A stretch of 64,000 bases of DNA from Sutcliffiella horikoshii (GCF_002157855.1 NZ_CP020880.1:4092001-4156000); one strand, 5' to 3'; counted from the first letter of the stretch, positions 7,788 to 17,095 are shown. Numbers and translations are program-made. The notes: generated by a model from the letters alone, not told the origin.

Positions 7788-8591
7788 TTACATCTTTTCT
7801 TTGTTTAGTAAAAGTTGCTTCAGCTCTGCAATCTCATTCGTAATTTTCGCCAACTCTTTCTTGCTGACTTCTATTTTTTCTTCCTTCAATTCTTCTTCCT
7901 TTGCTTCCTGGATATTGTTCAAGATCTCCCCGACAATCAGGTTCAAGACGATAAACGTTCCAACCAAAATGAAGGAAACGAAATAGACCCAAGAAAGTGG
8001 GCTCTCTGCGAAAATGGGCCGGAAAACGCCGCTTGCCCACGACTCCAATGTGATGACTTGGAACAGTGTTACAAGTGCTAAATGCAGCGATCCAAAATAT
8101 TCCGGTGAAATGTCTCCATAAAGCAGGACTCCCAATACCGCGTAAACGTAGAAGACAAGAGATAAAAGCAGCATGATGGTCCCAAGGGACGGGATTGTTT
8201 TTAGAAAAGCGGTCACAAGGCGGTTCAAGGACGGAACGACCGTAATGGCGCGCAGCACCCTTAGCACACGTAAGATCCGGATAGCCGATATAAAATAAGT
8301 ACCGCTAAAGAAAAGGACCCCTGCGACAATCACAAAGTCAAAAACATTCCATCTGCTTTTAAAGAAATGGTGAAGTTTCTTCTCTGCGAGCATTCTTAAG
8401 ATAATTTCAATTGTAAAAAACCATAAGAAAAACACTTCAAAACCATGAATAAGCCCTGCATATTCCGCTCTTAGATCAGGATATGTCTCCAACCCAATTA
8501 AGATCGCATTCAAAAGGATGACAAACATGACCGTATTCATAAAAAAGCGGTGTCCTACTATTTGTTGTATCGTTTTTTTAAAATTTTGCAT
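7788..8591 (-). CDS. Bacterial voltage-gated sodium channel (NaChBac type)
   Basis: A 267-residue, single-domain, six-TM ion-transport protein that acts as a homotetramer in the plasma membrane. The S4 segment has Arg at about residues 105, 108, 111 and 114 (RILRVLRVLRA). The pore motif TLESWAS (about 181-187) is identical to the NaChBac selectivity filter, so Na+ selectivity is expected. A C-terminal coiled-coil (EEELKEEKIEVSKKELAKI...) follows S6. In alkaliphilic bacilli such channels support pH homeostasis, motility and chemotaxis; a chemoreceptor gene is adjacent. The start has only a weak ribosome-binding site (GGAAGTGC). Confidence 0.95.
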   Translation of the reverse strand: MQNFKKTIQQIVGHRFFMNTVMFVILLNAILIGLETYPDLRAEYAGLIHGFEVFFLWFFTIEIILRMLAEKKLHHFFKSRWNVFDFVIVAGVLFFSGTYFISAIRILRVLRVLRAITVVPSLNRLVTAFLKTIPSLGTIMLLLSLVFYVYAVLGVLLYGDISPEYFGSLHLALVTLFQVITLESWASGVFRPIFAESPLSWVYFVSFILVGTFIVLNLIVGEILNNIQEAKEEELKEEKIEVSKKELAKITNEIAELKQLLLNKEKM

Positions 8592-8618
8592 TCGTGCACT
8601 TCCTCATTCTATTCTATT

Positions 8619-9290
8619 TTAAGGTGTTAACCGCCAATCGATCGCTTCTTCACCAATCTCCTCTAAGATGGCATTCACCTTTGTAAAAGGCCTGCTGCCA
8701 AAAAATCCTTTTCGCGCAGAAAAAGGGCTCGGGTGCGGGCTTTTCAGGATAAAATGTTGCTCATTCGTGATCAGTGCTTCCTTTTGTTCCGCATGTTTTC
8801 CCCAAAGGATGAAAATGACTGGTTTTTGTCGCTCGTTTAACGCTCTGATAACTTCATCGGTAAAAAGCTCCCAGCCCTTCCCTTTGTGAGAATTCGGATT
8901 GCTTTCTCTCACTGTTAAAACCGTATTTAATAATAACACACCTTGCTCTGCCCACTCCATTAAAAACCCATGGTTTACAGGCTCCAAACCTTGGTCCTCA
9001 TAAAGTTCACGGTAAATATTTTTTAGTGAAGGGGGGACACGCACCCCTTTTTGGACAGAAAAACTCATGCCGTGCGCCTGTCCTTTTCCGTGGTAGGGGT
9101 CTTGCCCAAGAATGACAACTTTTACATCTTCAAATCTTGTTGCTTGAAATGCTGAGAAGACAGCTTTCTTCTCTGGGTAGACGGTTTTGTTGGCATATTC
9201 CTTTTCTAGAAAATCCATCAGATCCTTAAAATACTTTTGGGACGCCTCTTTTTCCAGCAAAGCTTTCCACGTTCCACTTACATTTTCCAC
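8619..9290 (-). CDS. ung: Uracil-DNA glycosylase (family 1)
   Basis: Removes uracil from DNA to start base-excision repair. It has the catalytic water-activating motif GQDPYHG (VVILGQDPYHGKGQAHG), the LLNTVLTVRE strand and the HPSPFSARKGFFG minor-groove loop. The frame begins at ATG 9308, but a perfect GGAGGT sits 6 nt before GTG 9290, and 223 residues fits Bacillus Ung (about 225), so 9290 is chosen. It marks the end of the ywd-type block that began with gerQ. Confidence 0.95.
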   Translation of the reverse strand: MENVSGTWKALLEKEASQKYFKDLMDFLEKEYANKTVYPEKKAVFSAFQATRFEDVKVVILGQDPYHGKGQAHGMSFSVQKGVRVPPSLKNIYRELYEDQGLEPVNHGFLMEWAEQGVLLLNTVLTVRESNPNSHKGKGWELFTDEVIRALNERQKPVIFILWGKHAEQKEALITNEQHFILKSPHPSPFSARKGFFGSRPFTKVNAILEEIGEEAIDWRLTP

Positions 9291-9643
9291 TGCTTTACCT
9301 CCGTTCATTTCTGTCTTTCTTACTTTATCATATAGATGAATTTATTGGTCTCCGGAGTATTCCGTATGAATGGTTTTGCCCTTATTTTTTCATACTAAGA
9401 CGAGGCCTATCATTCTGAGAAATCACTTCAGATGTGATATAGTGTTTGATAAGTAAATAAGGCTTAATAAACATTGAAATCCTTCCCAGTAACAGATAAA
9501 ATAAAATACTTGGGTAGATTATTTTTTCAATGTTTCATACTTATTTTTGAAATTGTTACTTTTTTACATAATTAATCAGCCTAATTAACGGTAATGTTAT
9601 AACACATATTTTGAAGAATAGTACATAAAGCGAGGTTCTTAAG
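9291..9643. other. ung-zwf intergenic region with long inverted repeat
   Basis: AT-rich, with no credible ORF. An 11-bp perfect inverted repeat, AAACATTGAAA (9469-9479) and TTTCAATGTTT (9525-9535), encloses partly complementary inner arms, giving a 67-nt hairpin-capable element. An extended -10-like TGTGATATAGT near 9433-9443 repeats the one before hemQ. No promoter for zwf can be assigned with confidence. Confidence 0.6.
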
Positions 9644-11122
9644 GTGAGTAAAAAAGAAAATCCGACATCTTTAATTGTCATTTTTGGTGCAACGGGAGAT
9701 CTAGCAAAACGAAAGCTGTATCCTTCCATCTATCGTCTTTATAAAAATGGTAGCATCTCTAAAAACTTTGCTGTTGTCGGCGTTGCAAGACGTCCGCTCA
9801 CAAATGAGGAGTTCCGTTCTAATGTGTCTAAATCTGTCAGCAGCGTGGCAAATGGCGACGGAAATGTAGAGGAATTCAGCTCTCACTTTTACTACCATCC
9901 ATTTGATGTGACAAGTAGCGAATCCTATCAACAACTAAAAGGTTTATTGGGTGACCTGGATTCTGACTATGAAACGAATGGTAATCGAATTTTCTATCTT
10001 GCCATGGCTCCTGAGTTCTTCGGCACGATTGCGACGAACCTGAAGTCAGAGGGATTGACAGAAACGGATGGCTGGAAACGTCTTGTTATTGAAAAACCGT
10101 TCGGACACAATCTTCCATCTGCAAAAGATTTGAATGCTGAAATTCGTCAAGCATTCGATGAATCTGAAATCTATCGTATTGATCATTATCTTGGAAAAGA
10201 AATGGTCCAAAATATTGAAGTAATCCGTTTTGCCAACGCTCTTTTCGAACCGCTCTGGAACAACCGCTACATCTCCAACATCCAAATCACCTCTAGTGAA
10301 GTGCTTGGAGTCGAGGACCGCGGGCGTTACTACGAGAACTCTGGTGCCTTGCGAGACATGGTGCAAAACCATATGCTTCAGATGGTCGCGCTTCTTGCGA
10401 TGGAGCCGCCAATCAAGCTGAATCCAGAAGAGATTCGCAGTGAAAAAGTGAAAGTGCTTCGTGCGATGAGAAAGATTGAGCAAGATGATGTCGAGGACTA
10501 TTTTGTACGCGGTCAATACGGCGCCGGCTTTGTCGACGGTGACCAGGTACAAGGCTATCGTGAGGGAAATTCGGTGGACCCTAACTCCAATACGGAAACA
10601 TATGTGGCAGGGAAACTGTTGATTGATAATTTCCGCTGGGCAGGTGTTCCGATCTATATCCGAACCGGAAAAAGAATGAGTGAAAAGTCCACGAAGATTA
10701 TCGTCCAATTCAAGGATATTCCGATGAATTTATATTATAATCGCGGGGAAAAGGTCGATCCTAACCTTCTTGTCATCAACATTCAACCGGAAGAAGGCAT
10801 CACCTTGCATTTAAATGCGAAAAAATCGGGTAAGGATGTAACAACGACTCCTATCAAACTTGATTACACGAACAACTGCATCGATGGAATTAACACGCCT
10901 GAAGCTTATGAGCGTTTGATTTATGATGCGATGCGCGGCGATATGACGAACTTCACTCACTGGGATGAAGTGGCTCTTTCTTGGAGCTTTATCGATGAGA
11001 TTTCCAAAGCGTGGGAAAACACGAGAGCATTCGACTTCCCTAACTACGAATCAGGTTCCATGGGTCCAAAGCAGGCAGACGGATTATTGGAAAAAGACGG
11101 CTTCCACTGGTGGCCATTGTAA
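9644..11122 (+). CDS. zwf: Glucose-6-phosphate 1-dehydrogenase
   Basis: First enzyme of the oxidative pentose phosphate pathway: it oxidises glucose-6-P to 6-phosphogluconolactone with NADP+. The 492-residue protein has the N-terminal nucleotide-binding motif IFGATGDLAKRKL, EKPFGHN, and the active-site RIDHYLGKE. The GTG start is supported by GCGAGGT at 9630-9636. The cyclase-family gene follows after 44 bp. gnd, the next oxidative-branch dehydrogenase, is close by on the opposite strand. Confidence 0.97.
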   Translation: MSKKENPTSLIVIFGATGDLAKRKLYPSIYRLYKNGSISKNFAVVGVARRPLTNEEFRSNVSKSVSSVANGDGNVEEFSSHFYYHPFDVTSSESYQQLKGLLGDLDSDYETNGNRIFYLAMAPEFFGTIATNLKSEGLTETDGWKRLVIEKPFGHNLPSAKDLNAEIRQAFDESEIYRIDHYLGKEMVQNIEVIRFANALFEPLWNNRYISNIQITSSEVLGVEDRGRYYENSGALRDMVQNHMLQMVALLAMEPPIKLNPEEIRSEKVKVLRAMRKIEQDDVEDYFVRGQYGAGFVDGDQVQGYREGNSVDPNSNTETYVAGKLLIDNFRWAGVPIYIRTGKRMSEKSTKIIVQFKDIPMNLYYNRGEKVDPNLLVINIQPEEGITLHLNAKKSGKDVTTTPIKLDYTNNCIDGINTPEAYERLIYDAMRGDMTNFTHWDEVALSWSFIDEISKAWENTRAFDFPNYESGSMGPKQADGLLEKDGFHWWPL

Positions 11123-11166
11123 GTACTTGAACACGGTGCTTGAAAATAGAAGGGAGACTTTAACAC

Positions 11167-11781
11167 ATGAAAGTTTACGATGTATCATCCCCGATTTACA
11201 CGGGAATGCCAGTATATAAAAACAAACCGGAAAAGCAACCAACACAAACGACCAACACAAACGGTTATGTAACCGAAACCCGCCTGGAGCTGGACGTCCA
11301 CACAGGAACACACGTGGATGCCCCGCTTCACATGGTGGTAGATGGAGAGACAATTGAAACCTTGCCATTGGACAAGCTTGTTGGTCCTTGTAAAGTGGTT
11401 GACTTGACTGGCGTTGAGGACCGCATTACGGTGAAGGATATTGAAGGACTCAACATTCAAAAGGACGATTTCCTGTTATTTAAAACGAAAAACTCTTTTG
11501 ATGAAGAGTTCAACTTTGACTTTGTGTTTGTAGCGGAAGACGCTGCGGCATACTTGGCTGAAATCGGCGTAAGCGGCGTTGGTGTCGATGCACTAGGCAT
11601 CGAGCGCAGCCAAGAAGGCCACCCGACACATAAAACGCTTTTCGCAAATGGTGTAATCATCATTGAAGGCTTACGTTTGAAGGATATCGCAGAAGGCGAG
11701 TACATCATGTGTGCAGCGCCATTGAAGCTAAGCGGTGTGGATGCATCACCAGCACGTATAGTATTGATGGATATGAAGTAA
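11167..11781 (+). CDS. Cyclase-family metal-dependent hydrolase
   Basis: A 204-residue cyclase-superfamily (PF04199) protein, related to bacterial kynurenine formamidase KynB. It has the metal-binding signature HTGTHVDAPLHM near residue 43 and the later VDALGIERS and H-containing GHPTHKTL segments. The substrate is not predictable: there is no kynureninase gene nearby, and the tryptophan-dioxygenase homologue in this window is 38 kb away and atypical. GGGAGA precedes the ATG. It is probably co-transcribed with zwf and ends at a clear terminator. Confidence 0.85.
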   Translation: MKVYDVSSPIYTGMPVYKNKPEKQPTQTTNTNGYVTETRLELDVHTGTHVDAPLHMVVDGETIETLPLDKLVGPCKVVDLTGVEDRITVKDIEGLNIQKDDFLLFKTKNSFDEEFNFDFVFVAEDAAAYLAEIGVSGVGVDALGIERSQEGHPTHKTLFANGVIIIEGLRLKDIAEGEYIMCAAPLKLSGVDASPARIVLMDMK

Positions 11782-11796
11782 GATTTGAGTAGATTG

Positions 11797-11837
11797 GCCA
11801 CTCTGTCCCGGGGAATTTGGGGGCAGGGTGGTTTTTT
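11797..11837 (+). terminator. Terminator of zwf-cyclase unit
   Basis: CCACTCTGTCCC pairs with GGGGCAGGGTGG (one mismatch), followed by TTTTTT. Confidence 0.85.
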
Positions 11838-11891
11838 GTGTGGATTTGGGGGGATTTGGGGTGTGCATGCCATGTGAACAGGGGACTATTT

Positions 11892-12012
11892 TCGGGATAT
11901 CAATAATTATGGGATTATATCGAGAAATTTCGGGATATATCAAGAATTTTTGAGATATATCAAGAAAAAACGGGTGGATATCGAGAAAAAAACAAATATA
12001 TCAAGAATTGCT
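11892..12012. repeat. Tandem array, 20-bp period, 6 copies (TATCAAGAA core)
   Basis: TATC occurs at 11898, 11918, 11938, 11958, 11979 and 11999, a period of 20 bp with one 21. Most copies read GATATATCAAGAA or TATCGAGAA, followed by a less conserved AT-rich or CGGG stretch. The array lies in the convergent gap between the cyclase gene and gnd. The same core recurs, inverted, at 42738-42850. Confidence 0.9.
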
Positions 12013-12122
12013 GGTTAAATTAGGAAACTACACTCCCACGACTCCCCCACCATACAAAAAAACCAACCCACAGCCCCCGCACTAAGCGACAACCATAGAT
12101 TGGTCCAAATTTCATCTATATC

Positions 12123-13532
12123 TTACTTCATCCACTCCGTATGGAAGATCCCTTCCTTGTCCACACGTTGATACGTATGAGCACCGAAGTAGTCGCGCTG
12201 CGCTTGGATCAAGTTTGCAGGCAACGTCTCAGAACGGTAGCTGTCATAGTAAGCTAATGCGCTTGAGAATGATGGTACAGGTACGCCGTGCTGGATCGCA
12301 ACGCCAAGGATTTCGCGAAGGCCGCCTTGGTAGCTTTCCACGATTTCTTTGAAGTATGGGTCAAGCAATAGGTTTGCAAGACCAGCTTCACGGTCGTATG
12401 CTTCTTTAATTTTTTGCAAGAATTGGGCACGGATGATGCAACCGCCGCGGAAAATCATGGCGATCTCGCCGTATTTCAGATCCCAACCGTACTCTTCAGA
12501 TGCTGCACGCAATTGTGCAAATCCTTGAGCGTAAGAGCAGATTTTGCTCATATAAAGTGCTTTCCGCACGCTCTCGATGAATGCTTCTTTGTCTCCCGTA
12601 AAGCCAACCGCATCTGGTCCGCGAAGAATTCCGCTTGCTTTTACGCGCTCTTCTTTCATCGCAGAGATGAAACGTGCGAATACAGATTCTGTGATAATTG
12701 GAAGTGGAACGCCCAAGTCTAATGCGCTCTTGCTTGTCCATTTACCAGTACCTTTTTGTCCAGCTGTATCAAGGATAACATCTACAAGTGGCTTGCCTGT
12801 TTCGTCGTCCACTTTTGTGAAGATGTCTGCTGTGATTTCGATCAGGTAGCTGTCCAGCTCGCCTTTATTCCACTCAGAGAACACTTCGTGAAGCTCTTGA
12901 GCAGAAAGACCAAGTACATTCTTCAACAAGAAATACGCTTCACTAATAAGTTGCATGTCGCCGTACTCGATTCCGTTATGCACCATTTTCACATAGTGTC
13001 CGGCACCGTCTGGACCGATGTATGTGCAACAAGCGTCGCCTTCTACTTTTGCAGAAATGCTTTTCAAGATGTCTTCTACAAGTTCATAAGCTTCTCTCTG
13101 ACCACCAGGCATGATGGAAGGTCCTTTTAGTGCTCCCTCTTCCCCACCTGAAACACCTGTCCCGATAAAGTTTAAGCCAAGTTCGCCAAGTTCCTTGTTA
13201 CGACGGATTGTATCTGTGTAAAGCGTGTTTCCTCCGTCAATCAGGATGTCACCTTTATCAAGATAAGGTTTTAATGAGTCGATTGTTGCATCCGTAGGGT
13301 TGCCTGCTTTTACCATCAGTAAAATTTTGCGAGGGGATTCTAGTGATTGAACGAATTCTTCAATGCTGTATGTACCTTTGAAGTTTCTTCCTTCTGTTTC
13401 TTGAAGAAATTCTTCTGTTTTTTCCGGGGAACGGTTGAAAACGGAAACAGAATAACCTCTGCTCTCAATGTTCATTGCCAGGTTTTTTCCCATAACCGCT
13501 AAACCGATAACGCCGATTTGTTGCTTTGCCAT
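12123..13532 (-). CDS. gnd: 6-phosphogluconate dehydrogenase, decarboxylating
   Basis: Oxidatively decarboxylates 6-phosphogluconate to ribulose-5-P with NADP+ in the cytoplasm. The 469-residue protein starts [20 protein letters not shown] (Rossmann dinucleotide fold). It has [18 protein letters not shown] and the substrate-binding [21 protein letters not shown] region. The longer frame to 13556 lacks a ribosome-binding site; GAAGGGAAG precedes ATG 13532. It is convergent with the zwf unit, completing the oxidative branch. No obvious terminator lies immediately downstream. Confidence 0.97.
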   Translation of the reverse strand: MAKQQIGVIGLAVMGKNLAMNIESRGYSVSVFNRSPEKTEEFLQETEGRNFKGTYSIEEFVQSLESPRKILLMVKAGNPTDATIDSLKPYLDKGDILIDGGNTLYTDTIRRNKELGELGLNFIGTGVSGGEEGALKGPSIMPGGQREAYELVEDILKSISAKVEGDACCTYIGPDGAGHYVKMVHNGIEYGDMQLISEAYFLLKNVLGLSAQELHEVFSEWNKGELDSYLIEITADIFTKVDDETGKPLVDVILDTAGQKGTGKWTSKSALDLGVPLPIITESVFARFISAMKEERVKASGILRGPDAVGFTGDKEAFIESVRKALYMSKICSYAQGFAQLRAASEEYGWDLKYGEIAMIFRGGCIIRAQFLQKIKEAYDREAGLANLLLDPYFKEIVESYQGGLREILGVAIQHGVPVPSFSSALAYYDSYRSETLPANLIQAQRDYFGAHTYQRVDKEGIFHTEWMK

Positions 13533-13671
13533 AATATAAAAACTTCCCTTCTTCAAGGTAATTTATTTCGCGATAGTCCGCATTGAAAATACCATATTAA
13601 GCCCAGTCAAATCAAGCTTTAAACCTATTATAACCTAACTTCGACAAGTGAAGCGTTTACATGCAATAAAC

Positions 13672-14316
13672 TTATTCTTTTCCGTTTTCCCCCATCACAT
13701 ACCGTTGTGCCCAAGCTTTCAAAAAATTAGTTCGAACTGCGAGCGTCGCCACCATCATGGCATCAAAAATTTTCCCTTTATCTTCTACAGAAAATCCATC
13801 TTCTGCTCTCAAAAATTGTTCGATTTCCTGCTTAATAATGCTTTCCGTCAATAGATCTGTCTTTTGCATCAATTGCTCATACAAACAAGCATATCCTTGA
13901 TAAAATTTTAAAGGACTGATGATATCATCGGCCCGCTCCACAGGATTATTGAAAATAGAGCCAAGCACCTTCCTGATCGCTTCAAAATCAAGTAGAACTT
14001 TAAGGTCTTTGACAATAAAAAGCAAGGCGGCCTGCTGAACGGAATATTTCCGACCGACTTGAGGGGCACCTATGTATTCTTTTATTTCACGTTTGACCCA
14101 GTTTTTCAAAGCCGGCTCTGTATAATGGGCGCTTTCCAGCTGATTGCCGAGCCAAACGATATTGGACATCGTTAAACCGACTTCTTCTTTTTCTTTTTTA
14201 AAAGAAATATTTTGGAAACTTTTCGGCATGTCCTGCCTCTTTTCAACAGATAGCGTTCCTTGTTCCATCTTAGCAAGAAACTCCGCTAACTCCATCCGGG
14301 TCCACTCTTTTCCCAT
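13672..14316 (-). CDS. ykrK: DUF1836 transcriptional repressor YkrK
   Basis: A DUF1836 protein. In B. subtilis the homologue YkrK represses the divergent htpX gene (together with Rok). The N-terminal helical DNA-binding region runs from [20 protein letters not shown] to about residue 110 ([45 protein letters not shown]). The frame extends to 14352, but the predicted -10 of its promoter is at 14360-14355, so ATG 14316 with AGAGGGTG is the sensible start (214 aa). It is divergent from htpX. Confidence 0.88.
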   Translation of the reverse strand: MGKEWTRMELAEFLAKMEQGTLSVEKRQDMPKSFQNISFKKEKEEVGLTMSNIVWLGNQLESAHYTEPALKNWVKREIKEYIGAPQVGRKYSVQQAALLFIVKDLKVLLDFEAIRKVLGSIFNNPVERADDIISPLKFYQGYACLYEQLMQKTDLLTESIIKQEIEQFLRAEDGFSVEDKGKIFDAMMVATLAVRTNFLKAWAQRYVMGENGKE

Positions 14317-14354
14317 ACCTAAACACACCCTCTTCTTCCGACATTCCTGCATTT

Positions 14355-14383
14355 ATAGTAAAATGGTCAGCCGGTTTCGTCAA
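14355..14383 (-). promoter_or_regulatory. ykrK promoter with operator half-site
   Basis: On the minus strand: TTGACG (14383-14378), 17 bp, TACTAT (14360-14355). The spacer contains GACCATT (14368-14362), the mirror copy of the same heptamer in the htpX promoter spacer. Confidence 0.7.
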
Positions 14384-14402
14384 ATAATGTCAGACACTTT
14401 CG

Positions 14403-14431
14403 TTGAAAAGTTAGACCATTCCATCTATAAT
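14403..14431 (+). promoter_or_regulatory. htpX promoter with operator half-site
   Basis: TTGAAA (14403-14408), 17 bp, TATAAT (14426-14431): a near-consensus sigma-A promoter. GACCATT (14414-14420) lies in the spacer and forms a 7-bp inverted repeat with AATGGTC at 14362-14368. It is a likely YkrK site occluding both promoters. Confidence 0.78.
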
Positions 14432-14485
14432 AGAGACACGAGAGATAGAGGTTCAAAAGACCTCAAAACATTCAGGAGGAGAAAC

Positions 14486-15364
14486 ATGGCAAAACGTATA
14501 TTCTTTTTTATCCTTACGAACGTACTTGTTTTAACAACGATTTCAATCATCTTTATGGTGACTGGTGCTGGAAACTATATTGAAGATGGCGGAATAAATT
14601 TCGGAGCACTTCTAGTATTTAGTGCCATTGTCGGTTTCACAGGTTCCTTCATTTCCTTATTGATGTCCCGTTGGATGGCGAAGAAAATGATGAATGTGAA
14701 GGTCATCGATCCAGATGGTCCGATGAATTCACAAGAGCGTCAAATTGTTGAAATGGTTCACCGCATGTCCCGTGCTGCTGGCATCACAAAAATGCCGGAA
14801 GTTGGAATTTACTACTCCCCAGAGGTTAACGCATTTGCTACAGGTCCTTCCAAGAACCGTTCTTTAGTAGCTGTTTCTTCTGGTCTATTAGATGAAATGG
14901 ACGAAGCCGCTGTTGAAGGTGTTATCGCCCATGAGGTTGCCCATATCGCCAATGGTGACATGGTAACCATGACATTACTACAAGGTGTTGTGAATACATT
15001 CGTTGTATTCTTGGCTCGTATCGCAGCTTTCATCGCGTCCCGTTTTGTAAAAGAAGAAATGGCACCGATTGTACATTTCATTGCCATCATCGTATTCCAA
15101 ATCGCATTCTCGATTCTTGGAAGCATCGTCGTATTTGCCTTCTCCCGTTACCGTGAGTTCCACGCTGACCGTGGAGGCGCAGACCTTGCAGGTAAAGACA
15201 AAATGGTGCATGCATTGCGTTCTCTTCAGGCTTACACAAACCGTGTGACAGAAGAGAAAGATACTGCGATTGCATCTCTTAAAATTAACGGGAAGAGAAA
15301 GAGTTCTTTATTCTCTACTCACCCTGATTTAAATGAGCGTATCCGTCGTTTAGAAGCGAAATAA
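14486..15364 (+). CDS. htpX: Membrane zinc metalloprotease HtpX
   Basis: M48-family protease of the cytoplasmic membrane, involved in quality control of membrane proteins. The 292-residue protein has two N-terminal TM segments (residues 5-24 and 33-55), the zinc motif HEVAH with the downstream third ligand in the [14 protein letters not shown] region, and two further hydrophobic segments. AGGAGG at 14474-14479 sets ATG 14486; the open frame running upstream through ykrK is not translated. It is divergently controlled with ykrK and ends at its own terminator. Confidence 0.95.
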   Translation: MAKRIFFFILTNVLVLTTISIIFMVTGAGNYIEDGGINFGALLVFSAIVGFTGSFISLLMSRWMAKKMMNVKVIDPDGPMNSQERQIVEMVHRMSRAAGITKMPEVGIYYSPEVNAFATGPSKNRSLVAVSSGLLDEMDEAAVEGVIAHEVAHIANGDMVTMTLLQGVVNTFVVFLARIAAFIASRFVKEEMAPIVHFIAIIVFQIAFSILGSIVVFAFSRYREFHADRGGADLAGKDKMVHALRSLQAYTNRVTEEKDTAIASLKINGKRKSSLFSTHPDLNERIRRLEAK

Positions 15365-15366
15365 GC

Positions 15367-15404
15367 AATAAAAAGAGGCAGCCGGTTGGTTGCCTCTTTT
15401 TATT
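15367..15404 (+). terminator. htpX terminator
   Basis: AATAAAAAGAGGCA pairs with TGCCTCTTTTTATT around a GCCGGTTGGT loop. Confidence 0.9.
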
Positions 15405-15418
15405 GCTTCCGTAAAGCC

Positions 15419-15544
15419 GTTGATCTCCGTTCCAGACGCTTCGCTTTCCATGGGCGGTCCGGGAGCCTCCTCAGGCTACGCCTTCCGGGGTCTCCCCTGT
15501 CCCTTCCTCCCATAGGAGTCTTCGCGCCTTCCACTACGATCAAC
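15419..15544 (-). repeat. 125-bp dispersed repeat, type A copy 2
   Basis: Bounded by GTTGAT and ATCAAC. It carries TCCGTTCCAGACGCTTCGC, GAGCCTCCTC, GGGGTCTC and CGCCTTCCACT, the reverse complement of the type A elements elsewhere. It lies between htpX and the convergent glsB-like gene. Confidence 0.92.
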
Positions 15545-15579
15545 TGGGATTTTCTTTAACACTATTTATTATCCTACTA

Positions 15580-15837
15580 TTATGTTGCGCTTCTTAGTCC
15601 TCTTGAAATCAATGTTAACAAGAATACGAAGATAGCGGCACCGATAATTGCTGGGATGATGGCAAAGTCAGCAATGACAGGTCCTACAGAACCGAATAAT
15701 CCGTGACCAATCCAAGCTCCCACTAAGCCTGCAAGCATAGCTCCTAAGATTCCCCCAGGCATACCACCCGGTGCGATGGCACTTCCGATCATTCCAATAA
15801 CGATTGCTATAATAAGAGTAATTAATAATCCTAACAT
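15580..15837 (-). CDS. GlsB/YeaQ/YmgE family membrane protein
   Basis: An 85-residue, very hydrophobic protein with three membrane segments and the glycine-rich signature APGGMPGGILGAMLAGLVGAW. This is the 'transglycosylase-associated' family, linked to stress responses in several Firmicutes; the biochemical role is unknown. AGAGGAGG precedes the ATG. No neighbour suggests an operon. Confidence 0.9.
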   Translation of the reverse strand: MLGLLITLIIAIVIGMIGSAIAPGGMPGGILGAMLAGLVGAWIGHGLFGSVGPVIADFAIIPAIIGAAIFVFLLTLISRGLRSAT

Positions 15838-15997
15838 AATGTTTTCCTCCTCTAACTTTTATTAGTTCAACTTGTTATTGTGTATATTTCCGTCCAAAGA
15901 ACTTTTTAAACTTCCCTATTCCAAATTCTCGCTAGTCCTTCCTTTTTCTGTGCTATTATTAAATCAGAATACATGGTTTACGAGAGGAGCAATCACC

Positions 15998-16468
15998 ATG
16001 CCAGATATCCAGGATTCCATCATCATTTCCAAACCCGTGGAAGAGGTATTTTCTTATGCGGCCAATATGGACAACTCTTCTAAAATAATGCAAAATGTTG
16101 TGGCTATTGAGAAGTTAACAGATGGACCAGTCCAGGTTGGTACCAAGTTTAAAGAAACCCGTGAAATTCGCGGGCGTCAAGCATCTTCTATCATTGAATT
16201 TATTGAATTCTTACCGAATGAGCGTTATGTGGTACAGAGTGAAGCAAATGGGCTGAAGGTTATTTACCATTATGACTTCAAGCCAACAGTGGATGGCGGA
16301 ACGAAGGTTCACTTTCAAGGGGACATCCATACTTCCGGCATCGTCATGAAGCTCACCAAGCCTATTATCCGAAAGATCTTGAAAAAAGAAGACGGCGATC
16401 ACCTCTCCCAATTAAAGAGATTGTTAGAAGGAACCGCCGAAGAAGAAGAAACGGAAACAAAAGAGTAA
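15998..16468 (+). CDS. SRPBCC (START-like) family protein
   Basis: A 156-residue protein with the polyketide-cyclase/SRPBCC fold: N-terminal strand IQDSIIISKPVEEVFSYAANMDN, then VGTKFKETREIRGRQASSIIEF and a C-terminal amphipathic helix. Such proteins bind hydrophobic ligands in a helix-grip cavity; the ligand is unknown. GAGAGGAG at 15982-15989 selects ATG 15998 over the longer frame to 15872. The VanZ gene follows 48 bp downstream on the same strand. Confidence 0.85.
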   Translation: MPDIQDSIIISKPVEEVFSYAANMDNSSKIMQNVVAIEKLTDGPVQVGTKFKETREIRGRQASSIIEFIEFLPNERYVVQSEANGLKVIYHYDFKPTVDGGTKVHFQGDIHTSGIVMKLTKPIIRKILKKEDGDHLSQLKRLLEGTAEEEETETKE

Positions 16469-16516
16469 TCGGGCGGTATACGACCCGGTTTTTTCTTTGA
16501 GCGGAGGTAGCACTTT

Positions 16517-17095
16517 TTGAAGAAAATATTTATTCCCATCCTAATGAGCATCGTAATTTTCACCATCTTCTTTCCCATCACAACTACTCTCACTACCTAC
16601 TTGCATCCTGTTGTGATGGTCGTGCTCTTTTTTTGCTTGCTAGTTGTGAACCTAGCCATCTATTTATTTGTAACGAAACAGCAAGTCTTGATTAGAAAAT
16701 CTCTTCTAATTGTCGCCTTTATTCTTTACACCCTTTCCCTGCTGGTTCTCCTTTTCATGAGACCAAGCGAGCCTGCCTATGATAACAGTAATCTAGTTCC
16801 TTTAAAAACCATTTCCATGTACCTCTCGGGCAATGCGGATTGGTTTGTTTCTTTCTATAATTTGGCTGCTAATGTAGGGTTGTTTGTCCCATTTGGCGTT
16901 TTACTGGCATTTTTGACTAGTAATATATTAATTAGAGCTTTCCTTCCCTTTGCACTAATCTCTTGCATCGAAATTACTCAATTGCTTACCAATAGAGGCA
17001 GCCTGGATATTGACGATCTGATTCTAAATGTATTGGGGTTTTATATCGGGTATGCGTTGGTTCCTATAGTGAGGAAGATAGTAAAAATAAAGTGA
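16517..17095 (+). CDS. VanZ family membrane protein
   Basis: A 192-residue protein with five predicted TM segments and the VanZ signature: NLVPLKTI, NLAANVGLFVPFGVLL, and IEITQLLTNRGSLDIDDLILNVLGFYIGY. The founding member confers low-level teicoplanin resistance; most chromosomal copies are uncharacterised. A TTG start is supported by GCGGAGGT 8 nt upstream. It is probably co-transcribed with the SRPBCC gene. Confidence 0.9.
   Translation: MKKIFIPILMSIVIFTIFFPITTTLTTYLHPVVMVVLFFCLLVVNLAIYLFVTKQQVLIRKSLLIVAFILYTLSLLVLLFMRPSEPAYDNSNLVPLKTISMYLSGNADWFVSFYNLAANVGLFVPFGVLLAFLTSNILIRAFLPFALISCIEITQLLTNRGSLDIDDLILNVLGFYIGYALVPIVRKIVKIK

Noticed and set aside
11167-11781. KynB as part of a tryptophan-degradation set with the 49.6-kb TDO homologue
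   Set aside because: The genes are 38 kb apart, no kynU is present, and the TDO homologue lacks the substrate loop.
14144-14485. N-terminal extension of HtpX to 406 residues
   Set aside because: It is antisense to ykrK and upstream of a consensus promoter; AGGAGG sets the start at 14486.
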